Shown in pieces: positions 11,815 to 23,752 of a DNA stretch of 64,000 nt. Numbering within the stretch: position 1 is the first letter of the stretch; each line of letters opens with the position of its first letter. The stretch is from Gordius sp. MW1. Lineage: Eukaryota > Nematomorpha > Gordioida > Gordea > Gordiidae. The stretch spans positions 7,570,501 through 7,634,500 of the forward strand of contig OZ038528.1 of assembly GCA_964036665.1 (NCBI GenBank). The letters run 5' to 3'. The notes under the pieces are model-generated. The model ran no database searches and was not told the origin of the DNA. It worked only from the letters and a program-made list of their open reading frames with translations. A program made the position numbers and the translations under genes.

Positions 11815-12570
11815 TAAAATTATATAAAAAAATACATACACACCAAATTCAATTTTTTAACCATTGCGCGAAAGTACAAAATGATTTGTATCGAATTTTC
11901 GTTCGCTTTTTGCCGCAGGCGAAAATAATCGTCTGCGGTTTCTCTATGAACACCTCATATTTACACTTGTTATTTTCGTGATATATGATAAAATTCACTA
12001 TGAATATAAGATATTAAGAAAAATAATGAAAAGTTTGATAAATTAGCACAAAAATTCACTTCGCTTTTTTCGCTTCGCGCGTCATCACGAACGCGGGGTT
12101 ACATTGCAGAATACACGGGACATATCTTTGAAAATAATGCTAGTATGTATAATATTTTTTAATTAATATTTAAATTTAAAATTGAAGATCATTCATTAAG
12201 TTAGTATAAATTCTTTTTGTTTTTTTTATATCTGATTGTTTTAATTTGAACGCAAAGTTAAATTTGACTCGTGAAAGGCAAAATAAATCAATAAAACATT
12301 ATTTTTAAAGTGTATTTAAATAGTGTGAAGTGGTAGTTCAATATTAATTTAAACTACATAAATATATATTCATAAATCAAATAGGATTATGTTTAAATAA
12401 TTCATTTGTGAAACTCTTTATTTCAAATTGAATGTGACCTGATTCTGTATGCTATCATTTATATATATATCTATAATAAATCTTGTAAATAAATTTAGTA
12501 ATCAAAATCTGTGGAATTAATTAGTTTCTTAAATCGCACTTTAATTTGTTGATTAAATTTTAAACACCCT

Positions 12571-12733
12571 CATGGGAGTAGCCAGGAAATTGAAATTAGA
12601 GGGGGCAATAATGATTAAGGGAGGGGCAAAATGACCATTTTTTTAATTTTAGCCATAATTTAATAAAACACCTAAGATTTTTTAAATTTAAAAAGGGGCA
12701 GCCACCCCTCCCTGCCACCCCCTGTCTACGCCC
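12571..12733. mobile_element. Small MITE, GGGCGTAGCCAGG family
   Basis: Inverted ends CATGGGAGTAGCCAGG and CCTGTCTACGCCCAT enclose a G-rich/C-rich interior. The sister hAT near 39,112 lacks it, giving an empty site. Relatives are at 39,531-39,655, 41,151-41,612 and 45,646-45,814. Confidence 0.65.
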
Positions 12734-13023
12734 ATCCACATCGCAATTTTTTTTATTCTCGCGTTGGATACCATATTTGAAACACGTTCGAAAGGAATTC
12801 GGTTAATTTTTTTTAACACTTTCGGGTCGGGTCGGGTTAGGGTTAAAAACATGCTTTTGGGTCGGGTCGGTTTTGGGTTGAAAGTTTTAAAGTGCTTTTG
12901 GGTCGGATCGGGTTAAAATTTTTTTAATGCTTTCAGGTCGGGTCGGGTCCGGGTTAAAAATTTTAAAAGAATTTTGGGTCGGGTCAAGTTCGGGTTAAAA
13001 AAAAATGACTTTGCAGTTCTCTA

Positions 13024-13560
13024 GGAGCTCTTTGATCAGTTATCCTCACCCTTATCAACCTGTCTGAACATCGTATGACTTCCACCACCTTGTTCTTTTA
13101 TGATGATGACCCATTGTGGAATAACTTATATTCTTATCCTAACTCCCGAAACCTAATTATATTCTCCTTCGTCTCTCGTAGGCAGTAAAGTTGTTTGGTC
13201 GACCTTTGGTCATAGTCGACTAAACCTTAACAGACCAAAGATTTTTAATCTGTTTTTTTAGTCGATCTCTAGGCTTAGACAGAATTTTAAAAACCAGACC
13301 ATAATTGACCGTTATAGTTGAAGCAAAATTTTGACCAAAAACCCATGTCTTATTACAACACTAGTAGACAAGCGATGTATATTTTTCTTCCCTTTAGCAT
13401 TTGTGCAATCTCGATGCTTTTTCCCATCAACATTCCCACATTCTTACATGTTGCTACCAGTCTATCCACAACTAAATTCCTTAGAGCCCCTGCATTGTGA
13501 GTCAAGCTGTAGCCCTACTGTATATTTTCGATTGCATGGACGGGAAATGCAAGCGCTCGT
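13024..13560 (-). pseudogene. RTE LINE, 5' endonuclease part, decayed
   Basis: On the minus strand 13,452-13,375 reads NVGMLMGKSIEIAQMLKGRK, then IYIACL, the N-terminal endonuclease signature of RTE elements (NVGTL.G+S.E....L..R.+D+.CLQE). Together with 9,213-9,262 and 6,065-8,340 it belongs to one LINE interrupted by two hATs. Broken by many stops. The next insertion begins at 13,571, and 16,379 onward may be its 5' flank. Confidence 0.7.
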
Positions 13561-14089
13561 CTGCTGTAAATAGTGATGCGGAAACACCGAGAAAATTCTC
13601 TGTCTGTCTCGTCTCGTCTCGAAAAAAAAAACCGAGACGAGAATTCGAAAAATTGACACAAGATCGAGACCAGAATTTTGATGTCGAGACGATACGAGAT
13701 TTTTCGGCGAGTTCTCGGGTTTTTATGAATTATTAGATTTTAGTAAATTATTGTTTTGCATGATTTACATTTAAGGTATTACATTTAAAATCAACAGATT
13801 GAAATATATTTTATATTAAAAAAAGCACATAAGTATTGTAAATATTATATATTTTTGCAAAAGATTTAAAATTTAGCTATTTCTATTTATTTACCTAAAT
13901 ATCGATGGCCATTAGGGTATGGAAATAATTTAATAGTATATTAAAATATACATCACATATTTTTGTCCATAGCATTATTAGGCTTAGAATGAGTTCTGAT
14001 GGAGTAGTAAACTAAAGCATATTTGAATTTCGCAGTTTCTCATCCTGCATGTTGTGGTACTTATAAATTGGCGGACAATTAGTTTTCAT

Positions 14090-15212
14090 CAGTCTTGTTA
14101 AGGAGCGGCGCTACAGGAGCGGCGCTCCGGAGCGCCACATTTTTTCAAAAAAGGCTGGAGCGCCCCTCCTTTTTAAAAATGAGGAGCGGGAGTGGGAGAA
14201 GCTCTTTTTAAGGCTGGAGCGGAGGGGCGCCGCTTTTCCGCTCCTTTAAATTTAATATATAAATTATTTTATTTTTTAAATATTAATAATATTTGTTAAT
14301 TAAAATTTAATGAAAATACAATTATATTTTATTTAAATTTGTTCATTATTAAATGTTGAGCCGAGTTTTATATTGATTTTTCATCTAATCATTTGAAACA
14401 TTAAACATCAGTTTTTCCTTTTTATATTAAATTTGTTTTGGAAAATCTTGTAAGTCATATTAATATTCATTTTAAAGATTTATAATAAAAAATAGTTTTA
14501 TTATGGATTTAGGAGAGATTATAGAAGAAGAAACCAAATTTCCATTTCCACCATACAAAAAATATTTCCAGCTTATAGATGATACAGATGATCAAGTCAA
14601 CTTAAAGGCGAAATGCCTATTGTGCATTAACAACAAAATGATTTCCTTCTCTAAAATCAGCAGCTTTAATTTAAAAAAACACCTTACGGTAAAATCAATA
14701 TTTCTTTATTTTATAATAATTTTTTTAAATGGTTTTAATTATTTTGGGCAAATCATTACATTAGTTGAGCTTGGGTTGTCAGATATGATGCTCTTTTATA
14801 TTTTTATATTTATTTTAATTTTGTCATTAGATGTTCAACCTCCTCTTATACATTTTTTTCTAAATTTAAAGTCTTTTTTTATATTGAATTGTAACATCCA
14901 AATTAAAAATAATATTTTATTATGGTAAAATTTTATTTTGATCAATAAACTTGGAAAATAATTATTCATTTTTATTTTATATTAATAAAATAAGTAAAAC
15001 AAAATAATAAAAAAATAAATAAATATGATTTTGTTTCGTAAACCTTCTAAAAAAATGAAAATCAAAGGAGCGGTTATGGAGCGGCACTCCATTAGTTGGA
15101 GCGAGAGCGCTCCTTTTAATATGTAGTAGCGGGAGCGGGAGTTCGCTCCTTTTGAGAAGGTAGGAGCGGGAGCGGGAGTCGCTACTTTTAAAAAGGAGCG
15201 TTAACAAGACTG
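14090..15212 (+). mobile_element. hAT element, GGAGCG family, copy 2, 1,123 bp
   Basis: Ends CAGTCTTGTTAA / TTAACAAGACTG are flanked by GTTTTCAT (14,082-14,089) and GTTTTAAT (15,213-15,220), a 7/8 duplication. GGAGCG arrays lie at 14,101-14,250 and 15,065-15,200. It retains only the start of the transposase gene. The junction 14,482/14,483 is the empty equivalent of the Helitron site in copy 1. Confidence 0.9.
14503..14928 (+). pseudogene. hAT transposase N-terminus with BED-type finger
   Basis: The frame opens MDLGEIIEEETKFPFPPYKK, continues with CLLC near residue 50 and SSFNLKKHL near 70, the pattern of a BED zinc finger (CxxC...NLxxHL...H). The sequence diverges right after HL at a GTAAAA that could be a splice donor, so the last zinc ligand is not seen. 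The remaining frame is AT-rich filler. The catalytic and dimerisation parts are gone from this copy. Confidence 0.65.
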
Positions 15213-16378
15213 GTTTTAATAATAATACAAGTTAAGCTAAGGTGGCTCGAGATATTTTGAGCAGTTTAGCGTCATTACTGCCTGCCTAACGAATTAATAC
15301 AATTGAGTATTCGAGGACACTGCTATATATTAAATCATGAGTTTTCTATAAGTTGCTTCAACTAAGAGTATACTTTTCGAATTTCTGAACTTTAATAGGA
15401 CATTATGTGAAGACATTGATTGTGCCTTACTTTTCACAGTATAAATTAAGATTAGGTGCATTAGAATTTCCAATATTTTTTATAAATGTGGCAATTGTGC
15501 ATTATAAAATAAATACACGAACTTATACTGAATTAAATAAAAACTTTTTATAGCAAAGTTAGTTTGAATAAAAAGGTAATTATTTGGAATAGAAATTTGA
15601 TTATAATGATTTTTGTCATTAAATAAAATACGTGTTCTTTATATTAAAGTTTAAAATCTTATGTTCTTAATCCTATTAATGCCGCTTTTATTGTGGTTGT
15701 TAGAACGTTTTAATATGTGCAACTAGTTATCAATTCTGTAAATAATAATATTATCATTAAAAATCACTCGCACTTTGTGTTTAAAAAGCTATAATAAACA
15801 TGCAATAAATTTTATGGACTTAATGGATGATGTTCATATCAATGAACTAAAACGTTTTCCATAAATATCTTAAGGTCTAATTTGATGCTTTAGCCAGGGT
15901 TAATCAAGGGTCTCAATTAACTAAGTTAAATATAAGAGAACTTATAAATTTCTTAGTCTATTTTTATTTAACAGACAGAGTGAATTTGATACAAACGTTA
16001 TAAATTGCTCGGACTATTAACTTGCACTTTCCATAATGTATTATCTTATGAATTAGTTCATATCTTTATATTGTCAATGAGATGTCGTGTCACTCTAAAC
16101 CCTTAAAAAGTTTGTGTATTAAAGTTCCTTAAAAAATATAAAGGTTTGCCATTTGGCTTTTTTTTAAACATTTATTTAATATTTTTAATAAAACGGGAGA
16201 AATTTTTATTTCGCAAATTTTTTTTAAAAAGTCGAGACAAGTCGACAATTCTCGTCGAGATTAGACGAGATTGAGATTTATCTATACCGAGACGAGACGA
16301 GATCAAGATTTTCTTAATCGCTCCCGAGACGAGATTTTGCTTTCGAGACCGAGACGAGATCGAAACACTAGCTGTAAA

Positions 16379-16980
16379 GTAATATTTAAAACTATCATTG
16401 TTTTGGAGTAGAATTTTTACACCAGGTTTCCGATATGACGCCAACCATTTACTTTTTGCACACGAGCTGGAATCGTTATAAGTAGTGTTAGTTCAAATAA
16501 ATCTTATACAATTTATAAACTGTAACTATCATTTATGCATAATTATAAAACCTCTACTCTTGAATAATTATTTTCTTGGTATGCTAATTCTATTAAGGAA
16601 GATAAGACTCTAATCTAGGGGGAGAATACTTATTTTGGAAGTACAAGGCCTTAGCAAGGCCATACTAAGCAATTTTAATTATCATATAACCTAGTAAGTA
16701 TATTACTAAAATATATTAATTACAATGCAATTTACAGTCTATATTTTTCAATTTCATCACAAAAGCTAATGAAATATTTTTATACCGCTTGCTTTGCCAT
16801 TTTTGACAGCATCTGTCATTCGAGTATGTGTTTTTAGAAAATACATTTCTGTCACAAAAGCATGTTTTGCTTGCACTATGTTGCCATGTAGAGCTGTTGA
16901 AGTTATTTTCCCCGTGAATTAGTTAGGTTGCTGTTATTTTCAAAAATAACTGAGTACGATTCTAGGTACTTACCTACAGT
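16379..16980. other. No gene seen
   Basis: AT-rich sequence following the hAT at 13,571-16,370. The first 100 bases may be 5' flank or leader of the interrupted RTE LINE. No coding or RNA signal was recognised in the rest. Confidence 0.3.
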
Positions 16981-17295
16981 TAGTGGTGGGAAAAACCTTA
17001 GGTTGGGCTGACCTTAGGCTATGCTAAGGTCAGGTTTGAGTTAAGGCTTTTTTATATTAAAACCTCGGGGTTTTAAAATACCTGAACTTAAACCTTTTTA
17101 GGTTAGGCTTAGGTTTTTCAGACACCTAAAATTTTTTTCAAAACCTCAACTTAAAGTTTTGGACTATATTTTAACTCTAGCCCAAAACCTTAGGTTGGAA
17201 GGAATCCTAAGCCCCATCCTTTAGGTTGGGTCCGTCTCGTCGGTTTTTTAAGACGAGACGAGACCAAGATTTTTCTCGGTTTTTCCGCATCACTA
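16981..17295. mobile_element. Short hAT-like element with two different subterminal arrays
   Basis: The left end TAGTGGTGGGAAAAACC and right end GGTTTTTCCGCATCACTA are inverted repeats. The left 240 bp are built of ACCTTAGGTT motifs, while the right 60 bp are TCGTCTCG motifs of the CGAGACGAG family. Flanking 8-mers (CCTACAGT, ATATTTAA) do not match, so either the flank has decayed or two ends were joined. Confidence 0.5.
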
Positions 17296-17365
17296 ATATT
17301 TAAATCCCATTACTAACCCAATTATAATCATAAACAAATACTAATCATTTAGAGATTTAAAGATA

Positions 17366-17397
17366 AAGCCAAAGCAACGCTTGGCCGAGCTCAATTA
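17366..17397 (+). repeat. Helitron 3'-end relic
   Basis: AAAGCCAAAGCAACGCTTGG and the following CCGAGCTC resemble the reverse complement of the 3' terminus of the Helitron at 1,659-5,023. No partner 5' end was found nearby. Confidence 0.45.
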
Positions 17398-17399
17398 GT

Positions 17400-19189
17400 A
17401 ATATATAAATTAAATTTATGATTTACGACTGGCTCTAACACCCAATTGTCCACAATAACTTACGCCTGCGGAGTTCTATCTAGTGACCAAACGACCTTTC
17501 ACCCTTAATTGGTTTTAATTAGCGAATAATGGGTTTGTATAATAACCCACAAAGTTCACAAACGCTGTCCTAATTTTTTTAAAGATCTATTTTTGTATTC
17601 AAGCCAATCTTTTATATTGAAATATTCACACGTTTTTAGACTCCTAACCATACTGTTTCAAGGTGATAATTTTTTATTGCCACTATTAATTTATTGAGCC
17701 ATGATAATAGCTTTCGCTACACGTGGCAAAGACTGTATTTTCTAAATTTCGCCTTCAACGTGATGATTGGGCCGTTATCACATTAAAACCATTTATTGAC
17801 AGCGACATATGAGAAATTTGACAGAAATCGTTTATACATTTCGATAAAATAAAATTATTTATTGACGATTACGCGAAAGTTAAAAGTTATTAGCATTAAT
17901 AAACTCTTATGAAATGTAATAAGCGATTTATGTCCTTCTTCATGAATATAAATTTATTGATATCTGATATTTTTTGACTTGTGTTAATATCTATTCCCCT
18001 AAATCACACGTAATACTTCTTCCAGAATATAAATTGAATATATAACATAGTAAAATAGAGGATAATTGTACTAACCTGGATAATATAGACATAAATTTAC
18101 AATGGCGTAAGCTGAAGTGCTTAAGGGGGGGGATTTGAATATTTTTTGATAAATATTACTATTTAACAAAAATTTATTTAAATTATTTACATTAGTCTTA
18201 AGCAGGATTGATCAAAAGGGGGGGGGGGGGTGTGGGGTTTAATTTTGTATCAAAAAATTTCGATTAAACAAAAATAAATTAATGCTATAAAAGCATTAAC
18301 AGTGATTATTTTTTGTGATCTAATTCCGCAATTTGCAAAGTGCCCAATTTTTCTGAATATACCAATCTCTCTCCATCTCCTCCACTCCCGCCCTATTCTT
18401 GTGTGTTGGCCAGTGATGAGGTCGGGAGTGGAAGAGAAGGAGAAAGGGAGAGATTGATGAGTTAGTAAACATCGCGTAGTAGTATGTACTCTAATATACT
18501 CCGTTTTTCCAGACAAAGCGGGAGTAATTTTAATGCAAGAGGGAGGTTCAAATAAACGTGGATAAAACTAAAAGTAATGGTGTAACAAAAAAATAAAATT
18601 ACAATCATATAGATCAATAAATGGTCTATAAGATTATATAAATATCTTTAAGTATAAGTTAAAAATGGCATAGGAACATAGCCTCAAAAAACGTTACAAA
18701 TACCATTTTTGCGCCTTTAGCCTCATTTATCACTAAATCTGGACGACTAGGAAAAGAACTAAAACATGTTTTTGTTTGCGTAAAATTCTTTATCAGAAAT
18801 ACTTGTCAGATTGCAGGATCTTTTTTTTTGTAGACGTGTTTATTAAAAATTTACTCCTAATAATTTGAAATAATTGAACAAATAAAAATTTTATAAAGAA
18901 ATTTACAATATGAATTTTCAGGCATTAACAAAAAAGAAGTTACACGTGCTTATATTTGAATATCAAGAAGGAACTATCCTATATAATGTACACGAAAAAT
19001 AAATTTAAAACAAAAAAATTACATAATAAATTCAGATTCAGCGGTCAAAATGAATGTATGCGAAAGGTTATAGGATTGAGTTTACAAATTTTTTTTTTTA
19101 AGATGAAGTTAATTTATTGATATATATCTAAACATAGTATTAAATGAAACAATTATATAATAATTATATTTAAAAAGAAACATCATATG
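17400..19189. other. Intergenic, repeats only
   Basis: AT-rich with G-runs at 18,125 and 18,218. Positions 18,110-18,370 share a repeat with 29,690-29,870 and 32,462-32,590, the two sides of the first Ty3/gypsy fossil. A 30-codon open frame at about 18,910-19,002 is too short to judge. Confidence 0.3.
18364..18457. repeat. Imperfect hairpin
   Basis: CTCTCTCCATCTCCTCCACT and the following CCCG are mirrored by CGGGAGTGG...GGAGAAAGGGAGAGA about 35 nt later. Arms of about 30 nt, mostly purine against pyrimidine. Confidence 0.55.
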
Positions 19190-22050
19190 AGTAATATGTC
19201 TTCATCTTCCTCTTTTAGAAGAGGCCAGGAATCCAAAAAAGATTTGAAATTAAATTTTGCAATTAAGATAGCTATTGATTGTTTCAATAAAAATGCGGGG
19301 GAATGTTTGGAGGGAGGGGATCGCCTGCCTATTTCTTTAAATAAAGCCAACGCCATTTTTCCATAGGGATCCTGAACAGGAGGAAACTATTGGGATAAAA
19401 ATATTGGAGTCCAAAAAGGCCTTATATTTTTGAAGCTCTTCAGCGAGGGCCATGGGGTCATAATTAAGATTAGAGGGGGCAAATAGGTCTATGCATGTAA
19501 AATCCCACTTTAAAAAGAGACCATTTTCCCATGGGACTAACGAGGAACCGTCAGGACGCATTCGACCTTCAAGAGCAGGATCCGAAGGTTCAAGTATGGA
19601 GGAAATATGGGCCTTTCTAAGGGCTGATTGGATAATAGAATTAATTTTAGAGTGTCGCAAGTGTCTAAATTTATTTAGTCTGCAGTGTAACGGGTGGCGT
19701 GCTTCTTCATCCACTGGCAGGTTGCAATTTTTACAGGCATATGCCTTGGTGTATTTTATTCCCAGGCGTAGCGCTATATTGTAGGATAGCTCGCAATCCT
19801 CTAACATCATATTGGAGAACTTGCTAGGATACGCCTCTAGCCATTCATGTCCAGATTTATCAAACACCAAAGATCTAAGGTTGTAATGTTGTTTGGTATC
19901 GCAGCTCGAAAGGAGATAAGCAACGAAGCGCGAATGCATCCCAATTCTTTTGATTTGGTGTTTGTGGTGGTGAGCTTTCTGGTAGAACATTTAAATTCCA
20001 AAGGGATAGGGCCTGTATAAATGTTTCATCAAGGGATATGAGATTAGTTTGGCTACGATGGATTTTGAGGATAAGTGGGAGGATATAAATAAGGCCAAGG
20101 ATAAGGAGCTTGATGAACGAATTCCCAGACCCCCAGATTTTGTTGGTAATGTGGCTTGTAGCCAGGTGTTAGTATCGAATGATAAGTTCAGGGTGGATTC
20201 AATGACAAATTTTATGTGGGTTTCGAAATTATGTAAAATATGTGTATGCAAAAATGCGCTTGTGGATCGGAAGCAAAATAATATTTTGGCTATATTAAAG
20301 TAGTTTTTCAATATGTAAAATGCGTGATGGGCGGGCATAAGCTTAAAAATTTCATTTTTGCATTTTAAATTTTTAAGGTTATCGTCGAGATAACTTCTTA
20401 AGCACTCAGGACCGCCTATTGGAGAACCTAGTAAAAATACCTCGTCCTTCTCAAGGCGTAGAAAAGATCCAAAGGACGGGTGGATGTCGGTTGTGCTGTC
20501 AAAATAAATTTCGCATTTTGTCGCGCTTAAAGATAGGTTAAGTTTTATGTAGTATTCATTAATGATGTTAAGAGCTTTGATTAGCTCTTCCGTAATGCCT
20601 GATAGAGTGGCATCGTCGAGATACCATACGTTTAATTTTTAATTGCATTTTTCGTTGATTTCATCTATTAATGGTTTGATGGCCATACAAAATAAGGGGG
20701 GGGGCCAAGGGGGTCCCCCTGTTGAATGCCCTCCGCTAAATTAATTAAATAATGCCCGAATTTTAGAATAGAGGGTGTCCCTTAACTTAAAAGGATATAA
20801 TTAGCATATTTAGGAGAAGTCTCGATAAAAGTTTTATAAAGGAATCTCTGTTTAAGTTATTAAAAGCGTTTAAAAAATCTAATTTTAAAAAAGACTCATT
20901 GGGTAATAGATTTTCGAGGGTCAATCTTGCGACGTGTGTTGCTATTTCACACCCTCCTTTGACCCCGAAGCCTAGCTGGTGAGGCATTAGCGATAGGGTT
21001 AAATTTGGTTTAATTGCTTTGCAAATTATTTTAGAGATGATTCTTCTAAAAACTCCGCCGATAGCGATCGGTCTCAATGTTTTGTTTGGTTTTTTGATAG
21101 CAAGTAACTTTGCAACAAAGACTATCGGTCGTACTTCCCGGGGAATGTTGCCATTAATGATTAGATTGCAAAAATTTGTTAGGGCAGTGAGTAAAACTGG
21201 AGAGTTAATGTTTTCAACTTTTATGAGATCTTGAAGATAGATTGGTTTAATGCCATCCAAACCTGCAGCAGAATCCATGGGAAAAGAATGGATAGCTTCA
21301 CTTATGTCTGAGGACTTTAAAATTATGCTGGATGGTGTAAGGGGGAAGGTATATTGTGAGTAATGTTTGGGGTGTTTTGCTAAGAGTTGTTGATATGACT
21401 CCTGACTAGGGGTTACAATTGGATTATTATCCTCCAAAAGTCTCATAGCCCCTTTGATGTTAAAGAAATTAATTTTCCTTGAGATCCTATTTGCCGTTTG
21501 TTTTGGAGTAAAAGGCTTTAATTCTCTCTCTGAATGTGTGTAAGGCTCAAGGGTATCATTTACATCTAAATTTAAAATATCCTTTTCAATTTTCTGTGAT
21601 AAATTAGACTCTTTAGTTTGAGATGGAGCCAAAATATGATAAAAAAATTTGATAAGTTTTTCCAATGCTGTGATGTTGTGTGGGTCACTAATAATGCTGT
21701 TAAGCAAATTTATCAAAAATTGTTGCATGCAAGGTCTGGCTCCTCTTGGAATTCTTGAAATTGTGGGGGGGAAGTCATGTGCCAAAAGGACTTTACTCCA
21801 AGTTGAATCCAGAGGCTCATCGCTGTAATAAACACTATTAGGAGTAGTTGGGAATGTATTAGAGTTAGGTGTAATATCAATATTATTATTAGATTCAATT
21901 TCTAATGCTGTAGGAGGACATATTATATTTGGGGGGGGGCCAGCTTACGAGATGAAGGGCATTTAGCCAATAATGGGCCATGGTGGACAAAACATTTTTT
22001 TTGTTTAAACAAATGTTTCTCTTACATGTAGGGCATAGAGATTTAAGTGC
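19190..22050 (-). pseudogene. Non-LTR retrotransposon with zinc finger, RT and C-terminal endonuclease-like domain
   Basis: On the minus strand, in order: a zinc-finger start CPTCKRNICLNKKN (about 22,035); a long segment 21,785-20,787 with RT blocks LRPIAIGGVFRRIISKII, MPHQLGFGVKGGCEIA and KLDFLNAF; GIQQGDPLGPP (about 20,720) and the catalytic WYLDDAT (about 20,620); a thumb-like stretch MPAHHAFYILK (20,338); then 19,990-19,337 with a CKNC...H...C knuckle and RPDG...WDFTCIDLFAPSN, resembling the RPD...D core of restriction-like endonucleases. Several frame changes and stops interrupt it. Finger, RT and RLE order suggests an R2-like plan; clade assignment is inference. A second copy lies at 49,860-51,125. 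Confidence 0.8.
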
Positions 22051-23514
22051 TACTATGGGTGTAAATTTAGTACAAGTTTGATATTTAGGGTACGTGTTTA
22101 ATTGATATTATGCCTTTAGTAAAAAGTGATGTAATAGCTTAAGTCTGTTTATTTTTAGATTTAAGTGGTATACAGCAAAATTAGAAGGTTGTTATGCAAT
22201 ATAAATTTTAATAAGGTGGTATCAGGGAGTTCATAAATGAGCATAGTAAAATTGTATATTGCCTGAATAATAGATCATATGAATAATAAAAATTGTATAT
22301 TTCTCAAATTTGATATCTGTTTAAAAAAAGGATTGAACCTTTTATCCAGGGAGATCATATGAATAATAAAATTGTATATTTCTCAAATTTTGATATCTGT
22401 TTAGAAAGATTAAACCTTTTATCCAGGGGGATCAGGGTTTATTTGTGAGAGTATATAATTGATTGTTGCCTGAGTAGCAGATTTTTTTTTCTAAGGTTGG
22501 TGTAAAAGGAATTAAATATGCTTCTATATTAGTCTTGTTTGTATTGATTTCTAAATTGTACATAGTTTGTATTGGTTATATAGGTAAGCTGGTTATATAA
22601 GTTTGATATTAATGGAGAAATGCGTTGAAGTGTATATCTTCATGCTTAAAGAGTGGTATGTTTTAATGTGGAATTAGTGGATATAAGAGATTAATTGATT
22701 GTGAAGTTGTATAATGGATTTTCTTTGGTATAGGCTTGATTTAAAACCTCTATTTCTTCATGGAGCCTTGAATTAGGTGGTAAAATGTAATTGTCTCAAG
22801 TTATAAGGGGATCATTATGATTGTCCATATTGGCTTTAATCTTATCTTCTTTTGCACGTTATGGTATGTTAAAAGTATTTCGGAATAGGTAATAAGAAAA
22901 AGAAAGTATTACTTTGAAATCATGATCGCAAAGAGCAGTTTTCAAAAATTAAGCTTTCACGTTGCGATATATTGTCATAACTCAAACAAAATTGTATCAA
23001 GCGAATAATTGAAGGATAATGACAAAATACTTAAAATTGCGTTCGATTCGATTAGTCAATTTTATCAAATTTATATTCATATTCTGTTTTATTCCCATTT
23101 AGGACGCTTTATTTAGCTATGACAATGTCCATTTTTCGCTTCGACCAATCAGCCAAATACAAAATGAAGGATGTTTAAAAGGAGAATTGTGTGGTAAACA
23201 TAAATTAAGCATCGTAAAGCAATCTACACCATCAAATCTAGATGATACATTAAAGTGGTAAACATAAATTAAGCATCGTAAAGCAACCTACACCATCAAA
23301 TCTAGATGGTGTCCATAATAGGTGACATGGTTTTGACCATTGAAATATTTGATGCTTTTACATATTTAAATTTTTTTTATAATGTTCATTTAAAAGATTG
23401 AAAAACTATAGTATTTTGGCAAATTCGTCAGTTAAGTCTAACTTCAAACTGTCGCATAAATTTAAATATTTTGTTATCTCCTGAAACCTATTACGGCGCA
23501 TTCCGTATGAGACC
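22051..23514. other. AT-rich intergenic with local duplications
   Basis: No gene seen. Two tandem duplications are present: about 82 bp at 22,262-22,435 (ATGAATAATAAAATTGTATA core) and about 65 bp at 23,191-23,315 (GTGGTAAACATAAATTAAGC core, then CATCAAATCTAGATG). Confidence 0.5.
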
Positions 23515-23752
23515 AGCGCGTTCGTGAGAAATTTATAATCAACTAGTAGAATTCTAAGACTGCTTATAAAATTATAGGCCCGTGCGAACCCGTTCTGATA
23601 ATTTCGTGCCCTTTGGAGCTCCTTTGTAAAATCTCAATCGTATCCAAGCTCATTAATAAAAATATAATTCCTGTCCCGTTTTAAAAACTTCTAGGCTCGC
23701 TCGAGTAAGTGCGTAAATTTTTTAAGTACCTTTACATACCCGTGTAGATCTT
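23515..23752. mobile_element. hAT terminus, CGGGCC family
   Basis: Degenerate CCCGT/GGCTCG motifs end in ACCCGTGTAGATCTTTA, the reverse of the TAGAGATCTGCACGGG-type terminus. The partner end was not located, so this is a fragment. Confidence 0.5.

Larger units (their letters stand above)
9436..12098. mobile_element. Long-TIR element flanked by TTAC
   Basis: About 92 bp at 9,436-9,527 (CCGCGTTCGTGATGACGCGC, then AAGCGAAAAAAGCGAAG) is repeated inverted at 12,003-12,098. TTAC lies on both sides (9,432-9,435; 12,099-12,102). The sister hAT at 38,480-39,278 shows the empty site with a single TTAC. A TTAN duplication with CC(C)/GGGG ends suggests a piggyBac-like MITE, but the superfamily is an inference. 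It contains the tandem-repeat element at 9,711-11,814 and a direct duplication of about 119 bp next to it. Confidence 0.7.
9263..13023. mobile_element. hAT element, GGGTCG family, copy 1
   Basis: Inverted ends TAGAGAACTGCA / TGCAGTTCTCTA are flanked by GGAGGCCT (9,255-9,262) and GGAGCTCT (13,024-13,031), a 6/8 target duplication. Arrays of GGGTCGGGTCGGG and TTCGGGTTAAAAA motifs fill 9,280-9,430 and 12,815-13,005. The shorter sister copy at 38,480-39,278 lacks the interior insertions. The copy holds a TTAC-flanked element (9,436-12,098) and a small MITE (12,571-12,733). Confidence 0.8.
13571..16370 (+). mobile_element. hAT element, CGAGACGAG family, 2,800 bp
   Basis: Ends TAGTGATGCGG and GATCGAAACACTA lie inside a perfect 8-bp duplication GCTGTAAA (13,563-13,570; 16,371-16,378). 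Subterminal arrays of CGAGACGAGA/TCTCGTC fill 13,590-13,720 and 16,235-16,360. The interior has no transposase and is interrupted by the hAT at 14,090-15,212. Partial relatives are at 5,757-5,949, 39,875, 44,255 and 46,180-47,021. Confidence 0.9.

Noticed and set aside
18904-19002. Small open frame starting MNFQALTKKKLHVL
   Set aside because: About 30 codons, no recognisable family, and only a possible acceptor upstream; it may be an exon but is not supportable.
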